A DNA stretch of 64,000 bases from Bacteroidales bacterium. Its GTDB lineage: Bacteria > Bacteroidota > Bacteroidia > Bacteroidales > UBA12077. Shown here piece by piece: positions 34,838-47,687 of the stretch. A model generated the notes under the pieces. The model searched no databases. It was not told the origin of the DNA and saw only the letters and a list, made by a program, of their open reading frames with translations. Every line of letters starts with the position of its first letter. Within the stretch, counting starts at the first letter, position 1. The stretch is from contig JAIORB010000080.1 in the NCBI GenBank assembly GCA_021108325.1, forward strand, positions 1-64,000. The letters are read 5' to 3'. A program made the position numbers and the translations under genes.

Positions 34838-36025
34838 ATGGCTAAAGAAAAATTTGATAGGTCGAAAGCGCACGTTAATATCGGTACTATTGGACACGTT
34901 GATCATGGTAAAACAACTCTTACTGCTGCTATTACAATGGTTTTAGCTAAAAAAGGATTGTCAGAAGTAAGAGATTTTGATTCAATTGATAACGCTCCTG
35001 AAGAAAAAGAAAGAGGTATTACAATTAACTCAGCTCACGTTGAGTACACAACAGAAACACGGCATTATGCACACGTAGATTGTCCGGGTCACGCTGACTA
35101 TGTTAAGAACATGGTTACTGGTGCTGCTCAAATGGATGGTGCTATCATCGTAGTTGCTGCTACTGATGGTCCTATGCCACAAACTAGAGAGCACATCTTA
35201 TTAGCTCGTCAGGTAAACGTTCCTCATTTGGTTGTTTTCTTAAATAAAGTTGACTTAGTTGATGATCCTGAATTGATCGAATTAGTTGAAATGGAAATTC
35301 GCGAATTACTTAGTTTTTACGATTTTGACGGTGATAATGCTCCTGTTATTATAGGATCTGCTTTAGGTGCATTAAACGGTGAAGCAGAATGGGAAGATAA
35401 AGTAATGGAACTTATGGATGCTGTTGATAGCTACATTCCTATTCCTCCTCGTGATATGGAAAAGCCAATGTTAATGCCTGTTGAGGACGTATTCTCAATT
35501 ACAGGTCGTGGTACTGTTGCTACCGGTAGAATTGAAACTGGTGTTGTTAATACAGGTGATGAATTAGCAATGATTGGTTTAGGTGCTGAAGGTCGTAAGA
35601 CTGTTTGTACTGGTGTTGAAATGTTCCGTAAGATTCTTGATAGAGGTGAAGCTGGTGATAACGTAGGTTTATTGCTTCGTGGTGTTGATAAGAATGAAAT
35701 CAAAAGAGGAATGGTTCTTGCTAAGCCCGGTTCAATTAAGCCTCATACTAAATTCAAAGCAGAGGTTTATATCTTGAAAAAAGAAGAAGGTGGACGACAC
35801 ACTCCATTCCATAATAAATACCGTCCTCAATTTTACGTTAGAACACTTGACGTAACTGGTGAAATATTCTTACCAGAAGGAACTGAGATGGTAATGCCAG
35901 GTGATAACGTAACTATTACTGTTGAGTTAATCACTCCGGTTGCTATTAATAAGGGATTACGTTTTGCTATCCGTGAAGGTGGTCGAACTGTGGGTGCTGG
36001 TCAGGTTACTGATTTAATGGACTAA
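34838..36025 (+). CDS. tuf: translation elongation factor Tu
   Basis: A 395-residue GTPase that delivers aminoacyl-tRNA to the ribosome. G1 GHVDHGKT is at 19-26, then switch I region [13 protein letters not shown]3 DCPGHADY and G4 NKVD. Domains 2 and 3 follow with [10 protein letters not shown] and the C-terminal [15 protein letters not shown]. Length is normal. It lies between tRNA-Thr and tRNA-Trp in the usual tuf-trnW-secE order. Confidence 0.98.
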   Translation: MAKEKFDRSKAHVNIGTIGHVDHGKTTLTAAITMVLAKKGLSEVRDFDSIDNAPEEKERGITINSAHVEYTTETRHYAHVDCPGHADYVKNMVTGAAQMDGAIIVVAATDGPMPQTREHILLARQVNVPHLVVFLNKVDLVDDPELIELVEMEIRELLSFYDFDGDNAPVIIGSALGALNGEAEWEDKVMELMDAVDSYIPIPPRDMEKPMLMPVEDVFSITGRGTVATGRIETGVVNTGDELAMIGLGAEGRKTVCTGVEMFRKILDRGEAGDNVGLLLRGVDKNEIKRGMVLAKPGSIKPHTKFKAEVYILKKEEGGRHTPFHNKYRPQFYVRTLDVTGEIFLPEGTEMVMPGDNVTITVELITPVAINKGLRFAIREGGRTVGAGQVTDLMD

Positions 36026-36076
36026 TAAAATATAGTATATTAAGGGTGATTCGGGATTTCGAATCTCCTTTTATAT

Positions 36077-36149
36077 ACGGGTGTAGCTCAGCTGGTAGAG
36101 CAGTGGTCTCCAAAACCAAAGGTCGTGAGTTCGATCCTTACCACCCGTG
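36077..36149 (+). tRNA. tRNA-Trp (anticodon CCA)
   Basis: Acceptor stem ACGGGTG/CACCCGT, discriminator G. Anticodon loop CTCCAAA (CCA), with four good pairs in the anticodon stem, and T-arm GAGTTCGATCC. It lies between tuf and secE, its common location. Confidence 0.96.
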
Positions 36150-36168
36150 CAAAATTTGATATTGAATC

Positions 36169-36360
36169 ATGAAAATTAAATTATACTTACAAGAAGCATT
36201 TAACGAATTAATTCACAAAGTATCCTGGCCTACTTGGCCAGATTTACAAAGCAGTGCATTAGTCGTTATGGTTGCTTCCTTAATCATTGCACTTATAATA
36301 TTTGTAATGGATTATAGTTTCCAAAATTTAATGGACTTAGTTTATAGTATGTTTTATTAA
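36169..36360 (+). CDS. secE: preprotein translocase subunit SecE
   Basis: A 63-residue single-span membrane protein of the SecYEG channel. The amphipathic helix YLQEAFNELIHKVSWPTW contains the family WPT motif, and one membrane helix follows (about 27-47). Short one-helix form. It stops 15 nt before the nusG ATG. Confidence 0.95.
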   Translation: MKIKLYLQEAFNELIHKVSWPTWPDLQSSALVVMVASLIIALIIFVMDYSFQNLMDLVYSMFY

Positions 36361-36375
36361 TTGAAGGAACGAAAA

Positions 36376-36921
36376 ATGGCTGAAGTTGAAAAGAAATGGT
36401 ATGTTCTCCGTGCTATTGGAGGGAAAGAAAAAAGAGTGAAGGAATACATAGAGAGCGAAATTTCACGACTCAATTTACAGGAGTATATTTCACAGGTATT
36501 AATTCCAACCGAAAAAGTTTACCAAATTAGGAATGGGAAAAAAATTAGTAAAGAACGAAGTTTTTTCCCTGGTTACATTCTTATTGAGGCAGTCTTGGTT
36601 GGAGAAATTGTTCATACCCTGAAAAATATACCTAATGTAATTGGTTTCCTTGAGTCGGAAGGTAATAGTCCTACGCCTATTCGTCAGTCTGAGGCTAATC
36701 GTATACTTGGTAAAGTTGATGAACTTGCCGAGAGCGATGAAGAAATCAACGTTCCATTCTATGTTGGTGAAACTGTTAAAGTAATCGATGGCCCGTTTAA
36801 TAGTTTTAATGGGATTATCGAAGAAGTAAACGATGAGAAGAAAAAACTTAAGGTAATGGTTAAGATTTTCGGAAGAAAAACACCATTAGAATTAAGTTTT
36901 ATGCAGGTAGAAAAAGAATAA
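36376..36921 (+). CDS. nusG: transcription termination/antitermination protein NusG
   Basis: A 181-residue factor that binds the RNA polymerase clamp and couples transcription with translation or Rho. The NGN domain begins KKWYVLRAIGGKEKRVKEYIE; a KOW domain with VKVIDGPFNSFNGIIEEV follows near 135. The frame is open to a TTG at 36361, but the ATG at 36376, preceded by GAAGGAACG, is the natural start. Confidence 0.96.
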   Translation: MAEVEKKWYVLRAIGGKEKRVKEYIESEISRLNLQEYISQVLIPTEKVYQIRNGKKISKERSFFPGYILIEAVLVGEIVHTLKNIPNVIGFLESEGNSPTPIRQSEANRILGKVDELAESDEEINVPFYVGETVKVIDGPFNSFNGIIEEVNDEKKKLKVMVKIFGRKTPLELSFMQVEKE

Positions 36922-36944
36922 ATTATTAAGAACAAAATTAGATT

Positions 36945-37385
36945 ATGGCTAAAGTAGTTGCTGGATTAATTAAATTACAAATTCGTGGTGGCGCCGCTAA
37001 TCCATCTCCACCGGTAGGACCTGCATTAGGTGCTAAAGGTGTTAATATTATGGAGTTTTGTAAGCAGTTTAATGCACGTACACAGGATAGAGCCGGTAAG
37101 GTTATTCCTGTTATTATAACTGTTTATTCTGACAAATCATTTGATTTTGTTACAAAAACACCTCCTGTTGCTGTTCAGTTATTAGAAACGGCAAAACTTA
37201 AATCTGGATCAGCTGAGTCTAACAGAACAAAAGTTGCTTCTGTTTCATGGGATCAGGTGAAAACTATTGCAGAAGAAAAAATGCAAGATTTAAATGCCTT
37301 TACTGTTGAGTCGGCAATGAAGATGGTTGCAGGTACTGCCAGAAGTATGGGGATAACTGTAAAAGGTAAATTCCCGGGTAATTAA
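36945..37385 (+). CDS. rplK: 50S ribosomal protein L11
   Basis: A 146-residue protein of the GTPase-associated centre. The N-terminal [21 protein letters not shown] and the signature [13 protein letters not shown] at the C-terminus are conserved. First of the rplKAJL run. Confidence 0.98.
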   Translation: MAKVVAGLIKLQIRGGAANPSPPVGPALGAKGVNIMEFCKQFNARTQDRAGKVIPVIITVYSDKSFDFVTKTPPVAVQLLETAKLKSGSAESNRTKVASVSWDQVKTIAEEKMQDLNAFTVESAMKMVAGTARSMGITVKGKFPGN

Positions 37386-37411
37386 TAATCTATAATATCT
37401 CGAAAGAAGTT

Positions 37412-38101
37412 ATGACAAAACTTACTAAGAATAATAAAATTGCTCAGGAAAAGATCGAAATAGGTAAACATTACACTTTAGAAGAAGCAGCTGGCCTTGT
37501 TAAAGAGGTTACAACAACAAAATTTGATGCTTCTATTGATCTTAATGTGCGATTAGGAATTGACCCAAAAAAATCCAACCAAATGGTTCGGGGTGTTGTT
37601 ACCTTGCCTCATGGTACTGGTAAAACATTTAAAGTTTTGGTTTTATGTACTCCCGAAAAGGAAGAAGAAGCTAAAGCTGCCGGAGCAGACTATGTTGGAT
37701 TAGACGAGTATATTGAAAAGATTAAAAAAGGATGGACTGAGATTGATGTAATAATCACTATGCCTCCTGTAATGGCTAAAGTTGGACAACTAGGACGTAT
37801 TCTGGGACCAAGAGGATTAATGCCAAACCCAAAAGTCGGAACTGTTACTATGGAAGTAGGAAAGGCAGTAGAAGAAGTTAAAAAGGGTAAAATCGATTTT
37901 AAAGTTGATAAATATGGTATTATTCATTCTGCTGTTGGAAAAGTATCATTCGAACCTAAGAAAATAGTTGAGAATGTTCGTGAATTTGTTGCTATGGTAA
38001 ATAAATTAAAACCAGCTGCTACAAAAGGCACTTACATTGAGAGTGTATACATTTCAAGTACAATGAGTCCGGGAATTAAAATAGATACAAAATCTTTTTA
38101 A
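37412..38101 (+). CDS. rplA: 50S ribosomal protein L1
   Basis: A 229-residue L1 stalk protein and, in many bacteria, a translational repressor of its own operon. [48 protein letters not shown] and the C-terminal [11 protein letters not shown] are hallmarks. It lies 27 nt after rplK. Confidence 0.98.
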   Translation: MTKLTKNNKIAQEKIEIGKHYTLEEAAGLVKEVTTTKFDASIDLNVRLGIDPKKSNQMVRGVVTLPHGTGKTFKVLVLCTPEKEEEAKAAGADYVGLDEYIEKIKKGWTEIDVIITMPPVMAKVGQLGRILGPRGLMPNPKVGTVTMEVGKAVEEVKKGKIDFKVDKYGIIHSAVGKVSFEPKKIVENVREFVAMVNKLKPAATKGTYIESVYISSTMSPGIKIDTKSF

Positions 38102-38132
38102 GGTCCTGTAATAAGAGTAAAAAATATTAATT

Positions 38133-38654
38133 ATGAAACGCGAAGAGAAAGATATCATAGTTAACAACCTAGTTGATCAATTAAATGGATCGCCTCATTT
38201 TTATCTTACAGATACTAGCGAGCTAAATGCTGAAGCAACTAGCTTGTTACGAAGAAGGTGTTTTGAAAGTAAGATCAAAATGGTGGTTGTTAAGAATACC
38301 CTTCTTAAAAGAGCATTGGATAAAACAGACTACAATGTAGAAGAATTATACGATGTTTTAAAAGGGTCTACCGCTATAATGTTTACTAAAACTGGGAATA
38401 CTCCAGCTAAGGTGATCAAAGAATTTCGCAAGAAATTTGAAAAACCACTTATAAAAGCAGCTTATGTTGAAGAGTCAATTTATATTGGTAATGATCAGTT
38501 AGAAAACTTAGTAAATATTAAATCTAAAGAAGAATTACTGGGAGATATTATTGGATTATTACAATCTCCAATGAAAACAGTAATTTCACAATTAAAGTCA
38601 GGGAATAATGTCTTGGCTGGTGTTTTAGAAACATTATCAGATAAAAAAGAATAA
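38133..38654 (+). CDS. rplJ: 50S ribosomal protein L10
   Basis: A 173-residue stalk base protein. KREEKDIIVNNLVDQL starts the rRNA-binding domain, MVVVKNTLLKRAL is conserved, and the C-terminal helix that holds L7/L12 dimers ends the protein. Its position between rplA and rplL supports the call. Confidence 0.97.
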   Translation: MKREEKDIIVNNLVDQLNGSPHFYLTDTSELNAEATSLLRRRCFESKIKMVVVKNTLLKRALDKTDYNVEELYDVLKGSTAIMFTKTGNTPAKVIKEFRKKFEKPLIKAAYVEESIYIGNDQLENLVNIKSKEELLGDIIGLLQSPMKTVISQLKSGNNVLAGVLETLSDKKE

Positions 38655-38693
38655 GTAAAGCAATAACTAAATTTAATTAAAAAATAAAAAGAA

Positions 38694-39068
38694 ATGGCAG
38701 ATTTAAAAGCGTTTGCAGAACAGTTGGTTAATTTAACTGTAAAAGAGGTTAATGAATTAGCAAACATATTAAAAGAAGAATATGGTATTGAACCTGCAGC
38801 TGCAGCTGTTGCAGTAGCTGGCCCTGCTGCTGGCGGAGAAGCTGGAGAAGCTGAGAAAAATGAATTTGATGTTGTCTTAAAACATCCAGGTGGAGCAAAA
38901 TTACAGATCGTGAAATTAGTTAAGGAATTAACAGGCTTAGGTCTTAAAGAAGCTAAAGAAGTAGTTGACGCTGCACCTAAAGCTATTAAAGAAGGTGTGT
39001 CAAAAGAAGAAGCAGATTCACTTAAACAACAATTAGAAGAGGCAGGAGCAGAAGTTGAACTTAAATAG
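38694..39068 (+). CDS. rplL: 50S ribosomal protein L7/L12
   Basis: A 124-residue acidic stalk protein. The N-terminal dimer domain (1-33), an Ala/Gly-rich hinge ([18 protein letters not shown]) and the factor-binding domain with [20 protein letters not shown] are complete. It is followed by an attenuator-like hairpin before rpoB. Confidence 0.98.
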   Translation: MADLKAFAEQLVNLTVKEVNELANILKEEYGIEPAAAAVAVAGPAAGGEAGEAEKNEFDVVLKHPGGAKLQIVKLVKELTGLGLKEAKEVVDAAPKAIKEGVSKEEADSLKQQLEEAGAEVELK

Positions 39069-39090
39069 GATTGATCTAACATACTAACTT

Positions 39091-39131
39091 ACTGGGTTTA
39101 GAGTCTCGTGAATGGGATTCTAGGCCTTTTT
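39091..39131 (+). terminator. attenuator-like hairpin between rplL and rpoB
   Basis: GGGTTTAGAGTCTC pairs imperfectly, using G.T pairs, with GGGATTCTAGGCC around a short loop, and TTTTT follows. Partial termination at rplL-rpoB is known in other bacteria and sets the ratio of ribosomal protein to polymerase; its activity here is inferred. Confidence 0.6.
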
Positions 39132-39170
39132 ATTATCATAAGTGTTTGAGTTCAATTAATTATAAAGTCA

Positions 39171-42100
39171 ATGGCTTCAAATATATTAAATAAAAGAATT
39201 AGTTTCGCTTCAGCAAAAAATCAGTTAGATTATCCTGATTTTCTTGAAGTACAGTTAAAGTCTTATCAAGATTTTTTTCAACAGAGTTCAACGGCTGATG
39301 AACGAAAAAAGGAAGGTTTATATCAAGTATTTAGTGATAATTTCCCTATTACAGATACTCGTAACAACTTTGTTTTAGAGTTTATTGATTATTATATCGA
39401 TCCAGCCAGATATTCAATTGAAGAATGTATTGAAAGGGGATTAACATTTAGTGTACCTCTAAAAGCGAAGCTTAAACTGTATTGTACAGATCCCGAACAT
39501 GAGGATTTCGATACAGTGATCCAGGATGTATATCTTGGAACAATTCCATACATGACTGAACGAGGAACTTTTGTTATCAACGGTGCCGAACGTGTTATTG
39601 TATCTCAATTACATCGTTCTCCGGGAGTATTCTTTGGTCAGAGTTTGCATGCTAATGGAACAAAATTATATTCAGCAAGAATAATTCCTTTTCGTGGTTC
39701 ATGGATCGAATTTGCAACTGACATCAATAGTGTTATGTATGCATATATTGATCGTAAGAAGAAATTGCCGGTAACCACACTTTTAAGGGCAATAGGCTAC
39801 GAAAGTGATAAAGATATTCTTGAAATTTTCAATTTAGCTGATGAAATAAAAGTTTCTAAGTCAGGATTGAAAAAATATGTTGGACGAAAACTTGCAGCAC
39901 GTGTTCTTAAATCATGGGTTGAGGATTTCGTTGACGAAGATACAGGAGAAGTAGTTTCTATTGAAAGAAACGAAGTTATAATTGATCGTGAAACAGTTAT
40001 TGAAAATGATCATGTTGATCAAATTGTAGATTCTGGTGCTAAAACCATTCTGCTTCATAAAGAAGATCAGAACTTAACTGATTTTGCAATAATCTATAAT
40101 ACTTTACAAAAAGATCCTTGTAACTCAGAAAAAGAAGCTGTGTTGCATATTTATAGACAATTGCGTAATTCAGAGCCACCAGACGAAGCTACGGCACGTG
40201 ATGTTATCGATAAATTATTCTTCTCAGATAAAAGATATGATCTTGGTGATGTTGGACGATTCAGGTTAAATAAAAAACTTAAGCTTGAAACTCCAGTCGA
40301 TACTAAGGTTCTTACTAAGGATGATATTATTCAGATCATTAAATATCTGATTGAGTTAATTAATTCAAAAACTGATGTTGATGATATTGATCACTTAAGT
40401 AATCGTAGGGTACGTACTGTAGGAGAACAATTATCAAATCAATTTGGTGTTGGTTTAGCACGTATGGCAAGAACTATTCGTGAAAGAATGAATGTTCGTG
40501 ATAATGAAGTGTTTACTCCAATAGATTTGATCAATTCAAAAACATTATCATCAGTAATTAATTCATTCTTTGGTACTAATCAGCTATCACAGTTCATGGA
40601 TCAAACCAATCCACTTGGAGAGATGACCCACAAGCGTCGTATGTCGGCACTGGGGCCTGGAGGTTTGTCCAGAGAAAGAGCTGGTTTCGAAGTTCGTGAC
40701 GTTCACTTTACACATTATGGTAGATTATGTCCAATTGAAACACCTGAGGGTCCTAATATTGGTCTTATTTCATCATTATGTGTGTTTGCTAAAATAAATA
40801 AACTTGGGTTTATTGAAACTCCTTACCGAAAAGTTGATGATGGAAAAGTTGGTTTGACTGATGAGGCTGTAACTTATTTAAGTGCTGAAGAGGAAGAAGG
40901 AATCATAATTGCACAGGCAAATGCTCCTATTGATGAGGATGGTAAATTCATTAATCCGAAAGTAAAAACAAGATTAGATGCAGATTATCCACTTGCTACT
41001 CCTGAAGAGATTGTGTTAATGGACGTGGCACCTAATCAGATTGCATCAATAGCAGCTTCATTAATTCCTTTCTTAGAGCACGATGATGCAAACCGTGCAT
41101 TAATGGGATCAAATATGATGCGCCAGGCAGTTCCTTTATTACAACCTCAAGCTCCAATTGTTGGGACAGGTTTAGAAGGACATGTTATTAGCGATTCAAG
41201 AATCCAAATTGTTGCTGAAGGTACAGGTGTGGTTGAATATGTCGATGCTAAAGAGATTGTAATTAAATACGATAGGAGTGAGGAAGAAAAATTTATTAGT
41301 TTTGATGATGATATCAAACGATACAAACTTCCAAAATTTGCTAAAACCAATCAGAATACCTGTATTAACCTAAAACCGGTTGTAAAAAAAGGGCAGGAAG
41401 TTGTTAAAGGACAAATATTAACTGAAGGTTATGGAACTGAAAAAGGTGAATTAGCCTTAGGCCGTAACCTAAAAGTTGCTTTTATGCCTTGGAAAGGTTA
41501 CAACTTTGAGGATGCAATTGTAATTTCTGAAAATGTTGTTAAAGAGGATGTATTTACATCAATTCATATTGATGAATACACTCTGGAAGTTAGAGATACA
41601 AAGCGAGGTTTAGAAGAGTTAACTGCCGATATTCCAAATGTGAGCGAAGAAGCAACAAAAGATCTTGATGAAAATGGATTGATCAGAATTGGTGCTCATG
41701 TTAAACCAGGTGATATTTTAATCGGTAAAATTACTCCTAAAGGAGAATCAGATCCTTCGCCGGAAGAAAAACTTTTACGTGCAATTTTTGGTGATAAAGC
41801 AGGAGATGTTAAAGATGCTTCATTAAAAGCATCACCTTCCTTAAAAGGTATAGTTATCAATAAAAAATTGTTTTCCAGAGCAATTAAAGATAAAAAATCT
41901 AAAAATACCGATAAGGTTGAGATTGAAGCTATTGATAAAGAATTTGATTTGAAAGTAGATCAATTAACTCAAAAATTAATTGATAAACTGTTTATTCTTG
42001 TTAATGGAAAAACTTCTCAAGGTGTAAAAGATTACTATAACGTTGATATTATTCCTAAAGGAACCAAGTTCACTATTAAGATGTTACAGGATATAGATTA

Positions 42101-42983
42101 TATGAACGTGAATTCTAATAAGTGGACTACAGATAAAGCTAAGAATGAGATCATCAAGAAGTTGTCACACAATTATATAATCAAGCGCAAAGAGCTTGAT
42201 TCTAGTGTAAAACGAAAGAAGTATAACGTAACTATCGGCGATGAACTTCCAACAGGAATTATTCAAATGGCAAAAGTATATATTGCCAAAAAACGTAAGG
42301 TTACTGTTGGTGATAAAATGGCGGGTCGACATGGTAATAAAGGTATTGTTGCTAGAATTGTTCGTGTTGAAGATATGCCATTTTTAGAAGATGGAACTCC
42401 TGTTGATATTGTTCTTAATCCATTAGGTGTACCCTCAAGAATGAACCTTGGTCAGATTTATGAATCTGTTCTTGGTTGGGCAGGTAAAAAATTAGGAATT
42501 AAATTTGCTACTCCGATTTTTGACGGTGCAACATTGGAACAAATTGTAGAATATACAGATAAAGCAGGATTACCTGCTTATGGTAAAACATATTTGTATG
42601 ATGGCGGAACCGGAGAGAAATTCCACCAGCCGGCAACCGTTGGTGTTATCTATATGCTTAAATTAGGACATATGGTTGAAGATAAGATGCATGCACGTTC
42701 AATTGGCCCTTATTCATTAATCACTCAGCAACCACTTGGAGGTAAAGCTCAATTTGGTGGTCAGCGTTTTGGTGAAATGGAGGTTTGGGCTCTTGAAGCA
42801 TTTGGTGCGTCAAATATTCTTCAGGAAATCCTTACTGTTAAATCTGATGATGTTAATGGTAGAGCCAGAGCTTACGAAGCTATAGTTAAAGGAGAACCAA
42901 TGCCAGTGCCTGGTATACCTGAATCACTTAATGTATTGTTACATGAGTTAAGAGGTTTAGGACTAAGTATGACTCTTGATTAA
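39171..42983 (+). CDS. rpoB: DNA-directed RNA polymerase subunit beta
   Basis: A 1270-residue catalytic subunit. The rifampicin pocket is seen in [19 protein letters not shown] and [12 protein letters not shown], with the residues usually mutated in resistance in their sensitive state. The Sw/GDK stretch [16 protein letters not shown] and the C-terminal clamp region [19 protein letters not shown] are intact. Length is typical for Bacteroidota. Confidence 0.98.
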   Translation: MASNILNKRISFASAKNQLDYPDFLEVQLKSYQDFFQQSSTADERKKEGLYQVFSDNFPITDTRNNFVLEFIDYYIDPARYSIEECIERGLTFSVPLKAKLKLYCTDPEHEDFDTVIQDVYLGTIPYMTERGTFVINGAERVIVSQLHRSPGVFFGQSLHANGTKLYSARIIPFRGSWIEFATDINSVMYAYIDRKKKLPVTTLLRAIGYESDKDILEIFNLADEIKVSKSGLKKYVGRKLAARVLKSWVEDFVDEDTGEVVSIERNEVIIDRETVIENDHVDQIVDSGAKTILLHKEDQNLTDFAIIYNTLQKDPCNSEKEAVLHIYRQLRNSEPPDEATARDVIDKLFFSDKRYDLGDVGRFRLNKKLKLETPVDTKVLTKDDIIQIIKYLIELINSKTDVDDIDHLSNRRVRTVGEQLSNQFGVGLARMARTIRERMNVRDNEVFTPIDLINSKTLSSVINSFFGTNQLSQFMDQTNPLGEMTHKRRMSALGPGGLSRERAGFEVRDVHFTHYGRLCPIETPEGPNIGLISSLCVFAKINKLGFIETPYRKVDDGKVGLTDEAVTYLSAEEEEGIIIAQANAPIDEDGKFINPKVKTRLDADYPLATPEEIVLMDVAPNQIASIAASLIPFLEHDDANRALMGSNMMRQAVPLLQPQAPIVGTGLEGHVISDSRIQIVAEGTGVVEYVDAKEIVIKYDRSEEEKFISFDDDIKRYKLPKFAKTNQNTCINLKPVVKKGQEVVKGQILTEGYGTEKGELALGRNLKVAFMPWKGYNFEDAIVISENVVKEDVFTSIHIDEYTLEVRDTKRGLEELTADIPNVSEEATKDLDENGLIRIGAHVKPGDILIGKITPKGESDPSPEEKLLRAIFGDKAGDVKDASLKASPSLKGIVINKKLFSRAIKDKKSKNTDKVEIEAIDKEFDLKVDQLTQKLIDKLFILVNGKTSQGVKDYYNVDIIPKGTKFTIKMLQDIDYMNVNSNKWTTDKAKNEIIKKLSHNYIIKRKELDSSVKRKKYNVTIGDELPTGIIQMAKVYIAKKRKVTVGDKMAGRHGNKGIVARIVRVEDMPFLEDGTPVDIVLNPLGVPSRMNLGQIYESVLGWAGKKLGIKFATPIFDGATLEQIVEYTDKAGLPAYGKTYLYDGGTGEKFHQPATVGVIYMLKLGHMVEDKMHARSIGPYSLITQQPLGGKAQFGGQRFGEMEVWALEAFGASNILQEILTVKSDDVNGRARAYEAIVKGEPMPVPGIPESLNVLLHELRGLGLSMTLD

Positions 42984-42994
42984 CTAATATAAAT

Positions 42995-43021
42995 AGGATG
43001 TTGGGAGACTCCCGGCATCCT
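42995..43021 (+). other. hairpin between rpoB and rpoC
   Basis: AGGATG-TT-GGGAG faces CTCCC-GG-CATCCT, giving two strong stem blocks separated by a two-base internal mismatch and a tiny loop. TTT follows, but not a full T run. It is more likely an RNA processing or stability element than a terminator, because rpoC must be transcribed from upstream. Confidence 0.55.
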
Positions 43022-43063
43022 TTACGATTTTAATATTTACTTACATATTTAATATACATCAGT

Positions 43064-46000
43064 ATGTCATTCAGAAGAGATAATAAGGTAAAGAGTAATT
43101 TTACAAAAATCTCTATAGGTTTAGCTTCTCCGGAAGAAATACTTGAGCGTTCAAGTGGTGAAGTTTTAAAGCCTGAGACAATTAATTACAGAACTTACAA
43201 ACCTGAACGCGATGGTTTATTCTGTGAAAGGATATTTGGTCCTGTTAAAGATTATGAATGTCATTGCGGTAAATACAAACGAATCAGATATAAAGGTATC
43301 GTTTGCGACCGTTGTGGAGTTGAAGTAACAGAGAAGAAGGTACGTCGCGAAAGAATGGGACATATTTCATTAGTTGTTCCGGTAGCTCATATTTGGTATT
43401 TTAAATCATTACCAAATAAAATAGGTTATCTTATAGGCCTGCCAACTAAAAAGCTTGATACAATTATTTACTACGAAAGATATGTAGTTATAAATCCGGG
43501 TATTAAAGCCGAGGATGATGTTAAGTATTTAGATTTCTTAACTGAAGAAGAATATCTTGATATATTAGAGACATTACCAAAAGAAAATCAATATTTAGAT
43601 GATTCTGATCCAAATAAATTTATTGCAGATATGGGAGCACAAGCTCTTTTTAGATTGCTTGAAAGATTAGATTTGGATGAGATGTCATATTCGCTTCGTC
43701 ATAAAGCAAATACTGAGACCTCTCAGCAACGTAAAAACGAAGCCTTAAAAAGATTACAAGTTGTTGAAGCGTTTAGAGCATCAAAAGGTATTAACAGACC
43801 GGAATGGATGGTGGTTAAGGTTGTTCCTGTAATTCCTCCTGAATTACGTCCTTTAGTTCCACTTGATGGTGGACGTTTTGCTACTTCTGATTTGAATGAT
43901 CTTTACAGAAGAGTTATTATTAGAAATAACAGACTAAAACGATTGATAGAAATTAAAGCTCCTGAAGTAATTTTACGTAATGAAAAACGTATGTTACAAG
44001 AGGCTGTTGATTCATTATTCGATAACTCAAGAAAATCAAATTCTGTTAAAACAGATTCAAATAGAGCATTAAAATCGTTAAGTGATAGCTTAAAAGGAAA
44101 ACAAGGACGATTCCGTCAAAACTTGCTTGGTAAACGTGTTGATTATTCGGCTCGTTCGGTAATTGTTGTTGGACCTGAGTTGAAATTACATGAATGTGGT
44201 TTACCAAAAGATATGGCAGCAGAGCTTTACAAACCTTTCGTTATCAGAAAACTTATTGAAAGAGGTATTGTAAAAACTGTTAAATCAGCTAAGAAAATTG
44301 TTGACAGAAAAGATCCGGTTGTTTGGGACATCCTGGAAAATATTCTTAAAGGACATCCTGTTTTACTTAACCGTGCTCCAACATTGCACCGTTTAGGTAT
44401 TCAGTCATTCCAGCCTAAATTAATTGAAGGTAAAGCGATTCAATTACATCCACTTGTGTGTACAGCGTTTAATGCTGACTTTGATGGTGACCAAATGGCA
44501 GTTCACTTACCTTTGGGTAATGCTGCTATATTAGAAGCACAAATGTTAATGCTTGCTTCTCATAATATTTTAAACCCTGCTAATGGAGCTCCTATTACAG
44601 TTCCTTCACAGGATATGGTACTTGGTTTGTATTATATTACAAAACAAAGATCAGGAGTTAAGGGCGAAGGTTTAACATTTTATTCTCCTGAAGAAGTAAC
44701 AATTGCATATAACGAGGGAGCTGTTGCAATGCATGCAAGTATAAAGGTTAAAACGCATGATATAGTTGAAGGAAATCCTGTAAATCACATGATTGAAACA
44801 ACCGTTGGACGAGTTATATTCAATGAGTTTGTTCCAAAAGAGGTTGGTTATATTAACGAACTGTTAACAAAGAAATCATTAAGAGATATTATTGGTAATA
44901 TACTTAAGAATACAGGTACTGATGTTACTTCTAAATTCCTTGATGATATTAAGAATCTTGGTTATCAAACGGCATTTAGAGGTGGATTATCGTTTAACCT
45001 TGACGATGTTATTATTCCAAAAGAAAAAGAAGTATTAGTTAAAGCTGGTTATGAACAAGTTGAAGAGGTACTGAACAATTACAATATGGGTTTCATTACT
45101 AACAACGAACGTTATAACCAGATTATCGATATATGGACACATATTAACGCCAGATTAACCCAAACTTTAATGAAGAAATTATCTACGGATAATCAAGGGT
45201 TTAATTCGGTTTATATGATGTTAGATTCTGGAGCAAGGGGATCTAAAGAACAGATTCGTCAGCTTTCAGGTATGAGGGGATTGATGGCAAAACCTCAAAA
45301 ATCGGGTACTTCAGGTTCAGAAATTATTGAAAACCCTATTCTTTCTAACTTTAAAGAGGGATTATCAGTACTAGAGTATTTTATTTCCACTCACGGTGCT
45401 CGTAAAGGTTTGGCCGATACTGCATTAAAAACAGCTGATGCTGGTTATTTAACTCGTCGTTTAGTTGATGTTTCGCAAGATGTTATTATTCAGGAAGAAG
45501 ATTGTGGTACACTTAGAGGCCTGATTGCAACAGCAATTAAGAAAAACGAGGAAATTGTTGAAACATTATACGAAAGAATATTAGGTCGTACTACTGTTCA
45601 CGATGTATATCATCCACTTACGGGTGAATTAATAGTTGGTGCAGGAGTAGAAATTACTGAAGAGATTGGTAAAAAAATAGAAGATTCACCAATCGAACAA
45701 GTTGAAATAAGATCGGTATTAACTTGTGAATCTAAACGGGGAGTTTGTACTAAGTGTTATGGAAGAAACCTGGCAACTGGTAAGATGGTTCAAAACGGTG
45801 AAGCTGTGGGCGTTATTGCTGCACAATCAATTGGTGAACCGGGAACACAGCTTACATTGAGAACTTTCCACGTAGGGGGTACGGCATCTAATATCGCTGC
45901 TGATTCCAGTGTTATTGCAAAATATGATGGTCTTATAGAAATTGACGAGTTACGTACAGTGACGAAAGTCGAAGATGATGGTAAAAAAGTGAATATTGTT

Positions 46001-47323
46001 ATTGGTCGTCTTGCAGAAATGCGTATAATTGATAAAAATACTGGTATTGTTCTTTCAACTCACAATATACCATATGGTTCTAAGTTGCATATAAAACACG
46101 GTAAAACAGTTAAAAAAGATACTGTAATTTGTGAATGGGATCCTTACAATGCATTAATTATTTCGGAAGCAAATGGTAAATTAGTTTTCGATAATGTAAT
46201 TGAAGGTATTACATTTAAAGAGGAATCCGATGAGCAAACTGGTTTTAGAGAAAAAGTAATCATAGAAACCAGAGATAAGAAGAAAAATCCAAATGCTAAA
46301 CTGGTAGGTGAAGATGGTGAAGTTATTAAAACTTACAACTTACCTGTAGGTGCTCATATGAGTATTGATGATGGACAGGAAGTTAAATCGGGAGAAATTA
46401 TAGCTAAGATTCCAAGAGCTATTGGTAAATCTGGTGATATCACTGGTGGTTTACCACGTGTAACTGAATTGTTTGAAGCTAGAAATCCTTCAAACCCTGC
46501 AGTTGTATCAGAGATTGATGGAGAAGTTGCATTTGGTAAAATTAAACGTGGTAACAGAGAAATTATTATTACTTCTAAAACCGGAGAAATTAAAAAATAT
46601 CTTGTTTCACTATCAAAACAAATTCTTGTTCAGGAAAACGATTACGTTAGAGCAGGTATTCCTTTGTCAGATGGAGCAATTACCCCGTCAGATATATTGG
46701 CAATTAAAGGGCCTACAAAAGTTCAGGAATATATAGTTAACGAAGTTCAGGAAGTGTATCGTTTACAGGGTGTTAAGATTAATGATAAGCACTTTGAGGT
46801 TATTGTTCGTCAGATGATGCGTAAAGTTATTATTGAAGATCCGGGAGATACTAAATTCCTTGAAAAACAAGTTGTTGATAAATGGGGGTTCATGAATGAA
46901 AACGATTGGATCTATGATAAGAAAGTTATTGCAGATCCGGGTGATTCTCAAGTTTTTAAATCTGGTCAAATTGTAACAGCAAGAAAATTACGAGATGAAA
47001 ATTCAATTCTTAAGCGTAAAGATTTGAAATTAATTGAAGCAAGAGATGCTGTTCCTGCGACATCAAGTCAGGTATTACAGGGGATTACTAAATCAGCTCT
47101 TCAAACTAAAAGTTTCATGTCTGCGGCTTCGTTCCAGGAAACAACAAAAGTTTTAAATGAAGCAGCTATTAACGGAAAGGTTGATGGACTTGAAGGATTA
47201 AAAGAAAACGTTATTGTTGGACATAAAATACCTGCTGGTACAGGCTTACGTGATTATGACAAGATTATTGTTGGTTCTCGTGAAGAGTATGATAATTTAA
47301 TGTCTACAAAGGATATAGATTAA
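43064..47323 (+). CDS. rpoC: DNA-directed RNA polymerase subunit beta'
   Basis: A 1419-residue subunit carrying the active site. Zinc-binding CHCGKYKR...CDRCGVEV is near the N-terminus, [12 protein letters not shown] chelates the catalytic magnesium, and a second zinc set [17 protein letters not shown] is present. The trigger loop region [19 protein letters not shown] is intact. Length is normal for Bacteroidota. Confidence 0.98.
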   Translation: MSFRRDNKVKSNFTKISIGLASPEEILERSSGEVLKPETINYRTYKPERDGLFCERIFGPVKDYECHCGKYKRIRYKGIVCDRCGVEVTEKKVRRERMGHISLVVPVAHIWYFKSLPNKIGYLIGLPTKKLDTIIYYERYVVINPGIKAEDDVKYLDFLTEEEYLDILETLPKENQYLDDSDPNKFIADMGAQALFRLLERLDLDEMSYSLRHKANTETSQQRKNEALKRLQVVEAFRASKGINRPEWMVVKVVPVIPPELRPLVPLDGGRFATSDLNDLYRRVIIRNNRLKRLIEIKAPEVILRNEKRMLQEAVDSLFDNSRKSNSVKTDSNRALKSLSDSLKGKQGRFRQNLLGKRVDYSARSVIVVGPELKLHECGLPKDMAAELYKPFVIRKLIERGIVKTVKSAKKIVDRKDPVVWDILENILKGHPVLLNRAPTLHRLGIQSFQPKLIEGKAIQLHPLVCTAFNADFDGDQMAVHLPLGNAAILEAQMLMLASHNILNPANGAPITVPSQDMVLGLYYITKQRSGVKGEGLTFYSPEEVTIAYNEGAVAMHASIKVKTHDIVEGNPVNHMIETTVGRVIFNEFVPKEVGYINELLTKKSLRDIIGNILKNTGTDVTSKFLDDIKNLGYQTAFRGGLSFNLDDVIIPKEKEVLVKAGYEQVEEVLNNYNMGFITNNERYNQIIDIWTHINARLTQTLMKKLSTDNQGFNSVYMMLDSGARGSKEQIRQLSGMRGLMAKPQKSGTSGSEIIENPILSNFKEGLSVLEYFISTHGARKGLADTALKTADAGYLTRRLVDVSQDVIIQEEDCGTLRGLIATAIKKNEEIVETLYERILGRTTVHDVYHPLTGELIVGAGVEITEEIGKKIEDSPIEQVEIRSVLTCESKRGVCTKCYGRNLATGKMVQNGEAVGVIAAQSIGEPGTQLTLRTFHVGGTASNIAADSSVIAKYDGLIEIDELRTVTKVEDDGKKVNIVIGRLAEMRIIDKNTGIVLSTHNIPYGSKLHIKHGKTVKKDTVICEWDPYNALIISEANGKLVFDNVIEGITFKEESDEQTGFREKVIIETRDKKKNPNAKLVGEDGEVIKTYNLPVGAHMSIDDGQEVKSGEIIAKIPRAIGKSGDITGGLPRVTELFEARNPSNPAVVSEIDGEVAFGKIKRGNREIIITSKTGEIKKYLVSLSKQILVQENDYVRAGIPLSDGAITPSDILAIKGPTKVQEYIVNEVQEVYRLQGVKINDKHFEVIVRQMMRKVIIEDPGDTKFLEKQVVDKWGFMNENDWIYDKKVIADPGDSQVFKSGQIVTARKLRDENSILKRKDLKLIEARDAVPATSSQVLQGITKSALQTKSFMSAASFQETTKVLNEAAINGKVDGLEGLKENVIVGHKIPAGTGLRDYDKIIVGSREEYDNLMSTKDID

Positions 47324-47342
47324 TTTTTAACAGGAAATCATC

Positions 47343-47666
47343 ATGGAAGACGAAAAAAAACAAAAAAAAGGTCAAATAAACATTGATTTAAAAGAGGATA
47401 TTGCACAAGGTATATATTCGAATCTGGCTGTAATTACTCATTCCAGCGCAGAATTTGTTCTTGATTTTGTTAGAGTTATGCCTGGTGTTCCTAAAGCAGA
47501 AGTTAAATCCAGAATTATTTTAACACCGGAACATGCAAAACGTTTTTTAAATGCATTGCAAGATAATGTTGAGAAATTCGAAAAAATGCATGGTCCTATT
47601 AGAAAATCCGAAGGTGGTGGTCCTATGATGCCAATGAATTTTGGCGGGCCCACTGCACAAGCTTAA
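47343..47666 (+). CDS. DUF3467 domain-containing protein
   Basis: A 107-residue protein, probably cytoplasmic. The core INIDLKEDIAQGIYSNLAVITHSSAEFVLDFVRVMPG and the LTPEHAKRFLNALQDNVEKFE helix match the small uncharacterised DUF3467 family; a Met/Pro/Gly-rich tail follows. It lies 19 nt after rpoC and before a terminator, so it is the last gene of the polymerase operon. The function is unknown. Confidence 0.85.
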   Translation: MEDEKKQKKGQINIDLKEDIAQGIYSNLAVITHSSAEFVLDFVRVMPGVPKAEVKSRIILTPEHAKRFLNALQDNVEKFEKMHGPIRKSEGGGPMMPMNFGGPTAQA

Positions 47667-47687
47667 GATAATTTATAATAATAATGG

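Noticed and set aside
38495-39082. 195-residue minus-strand frame opposite rplJ-rplL
   Set aside because: It lies across two certain ribosomal protein genes; its Ser/Ala-rich sequence is the complement of the L7/L12 hinge.
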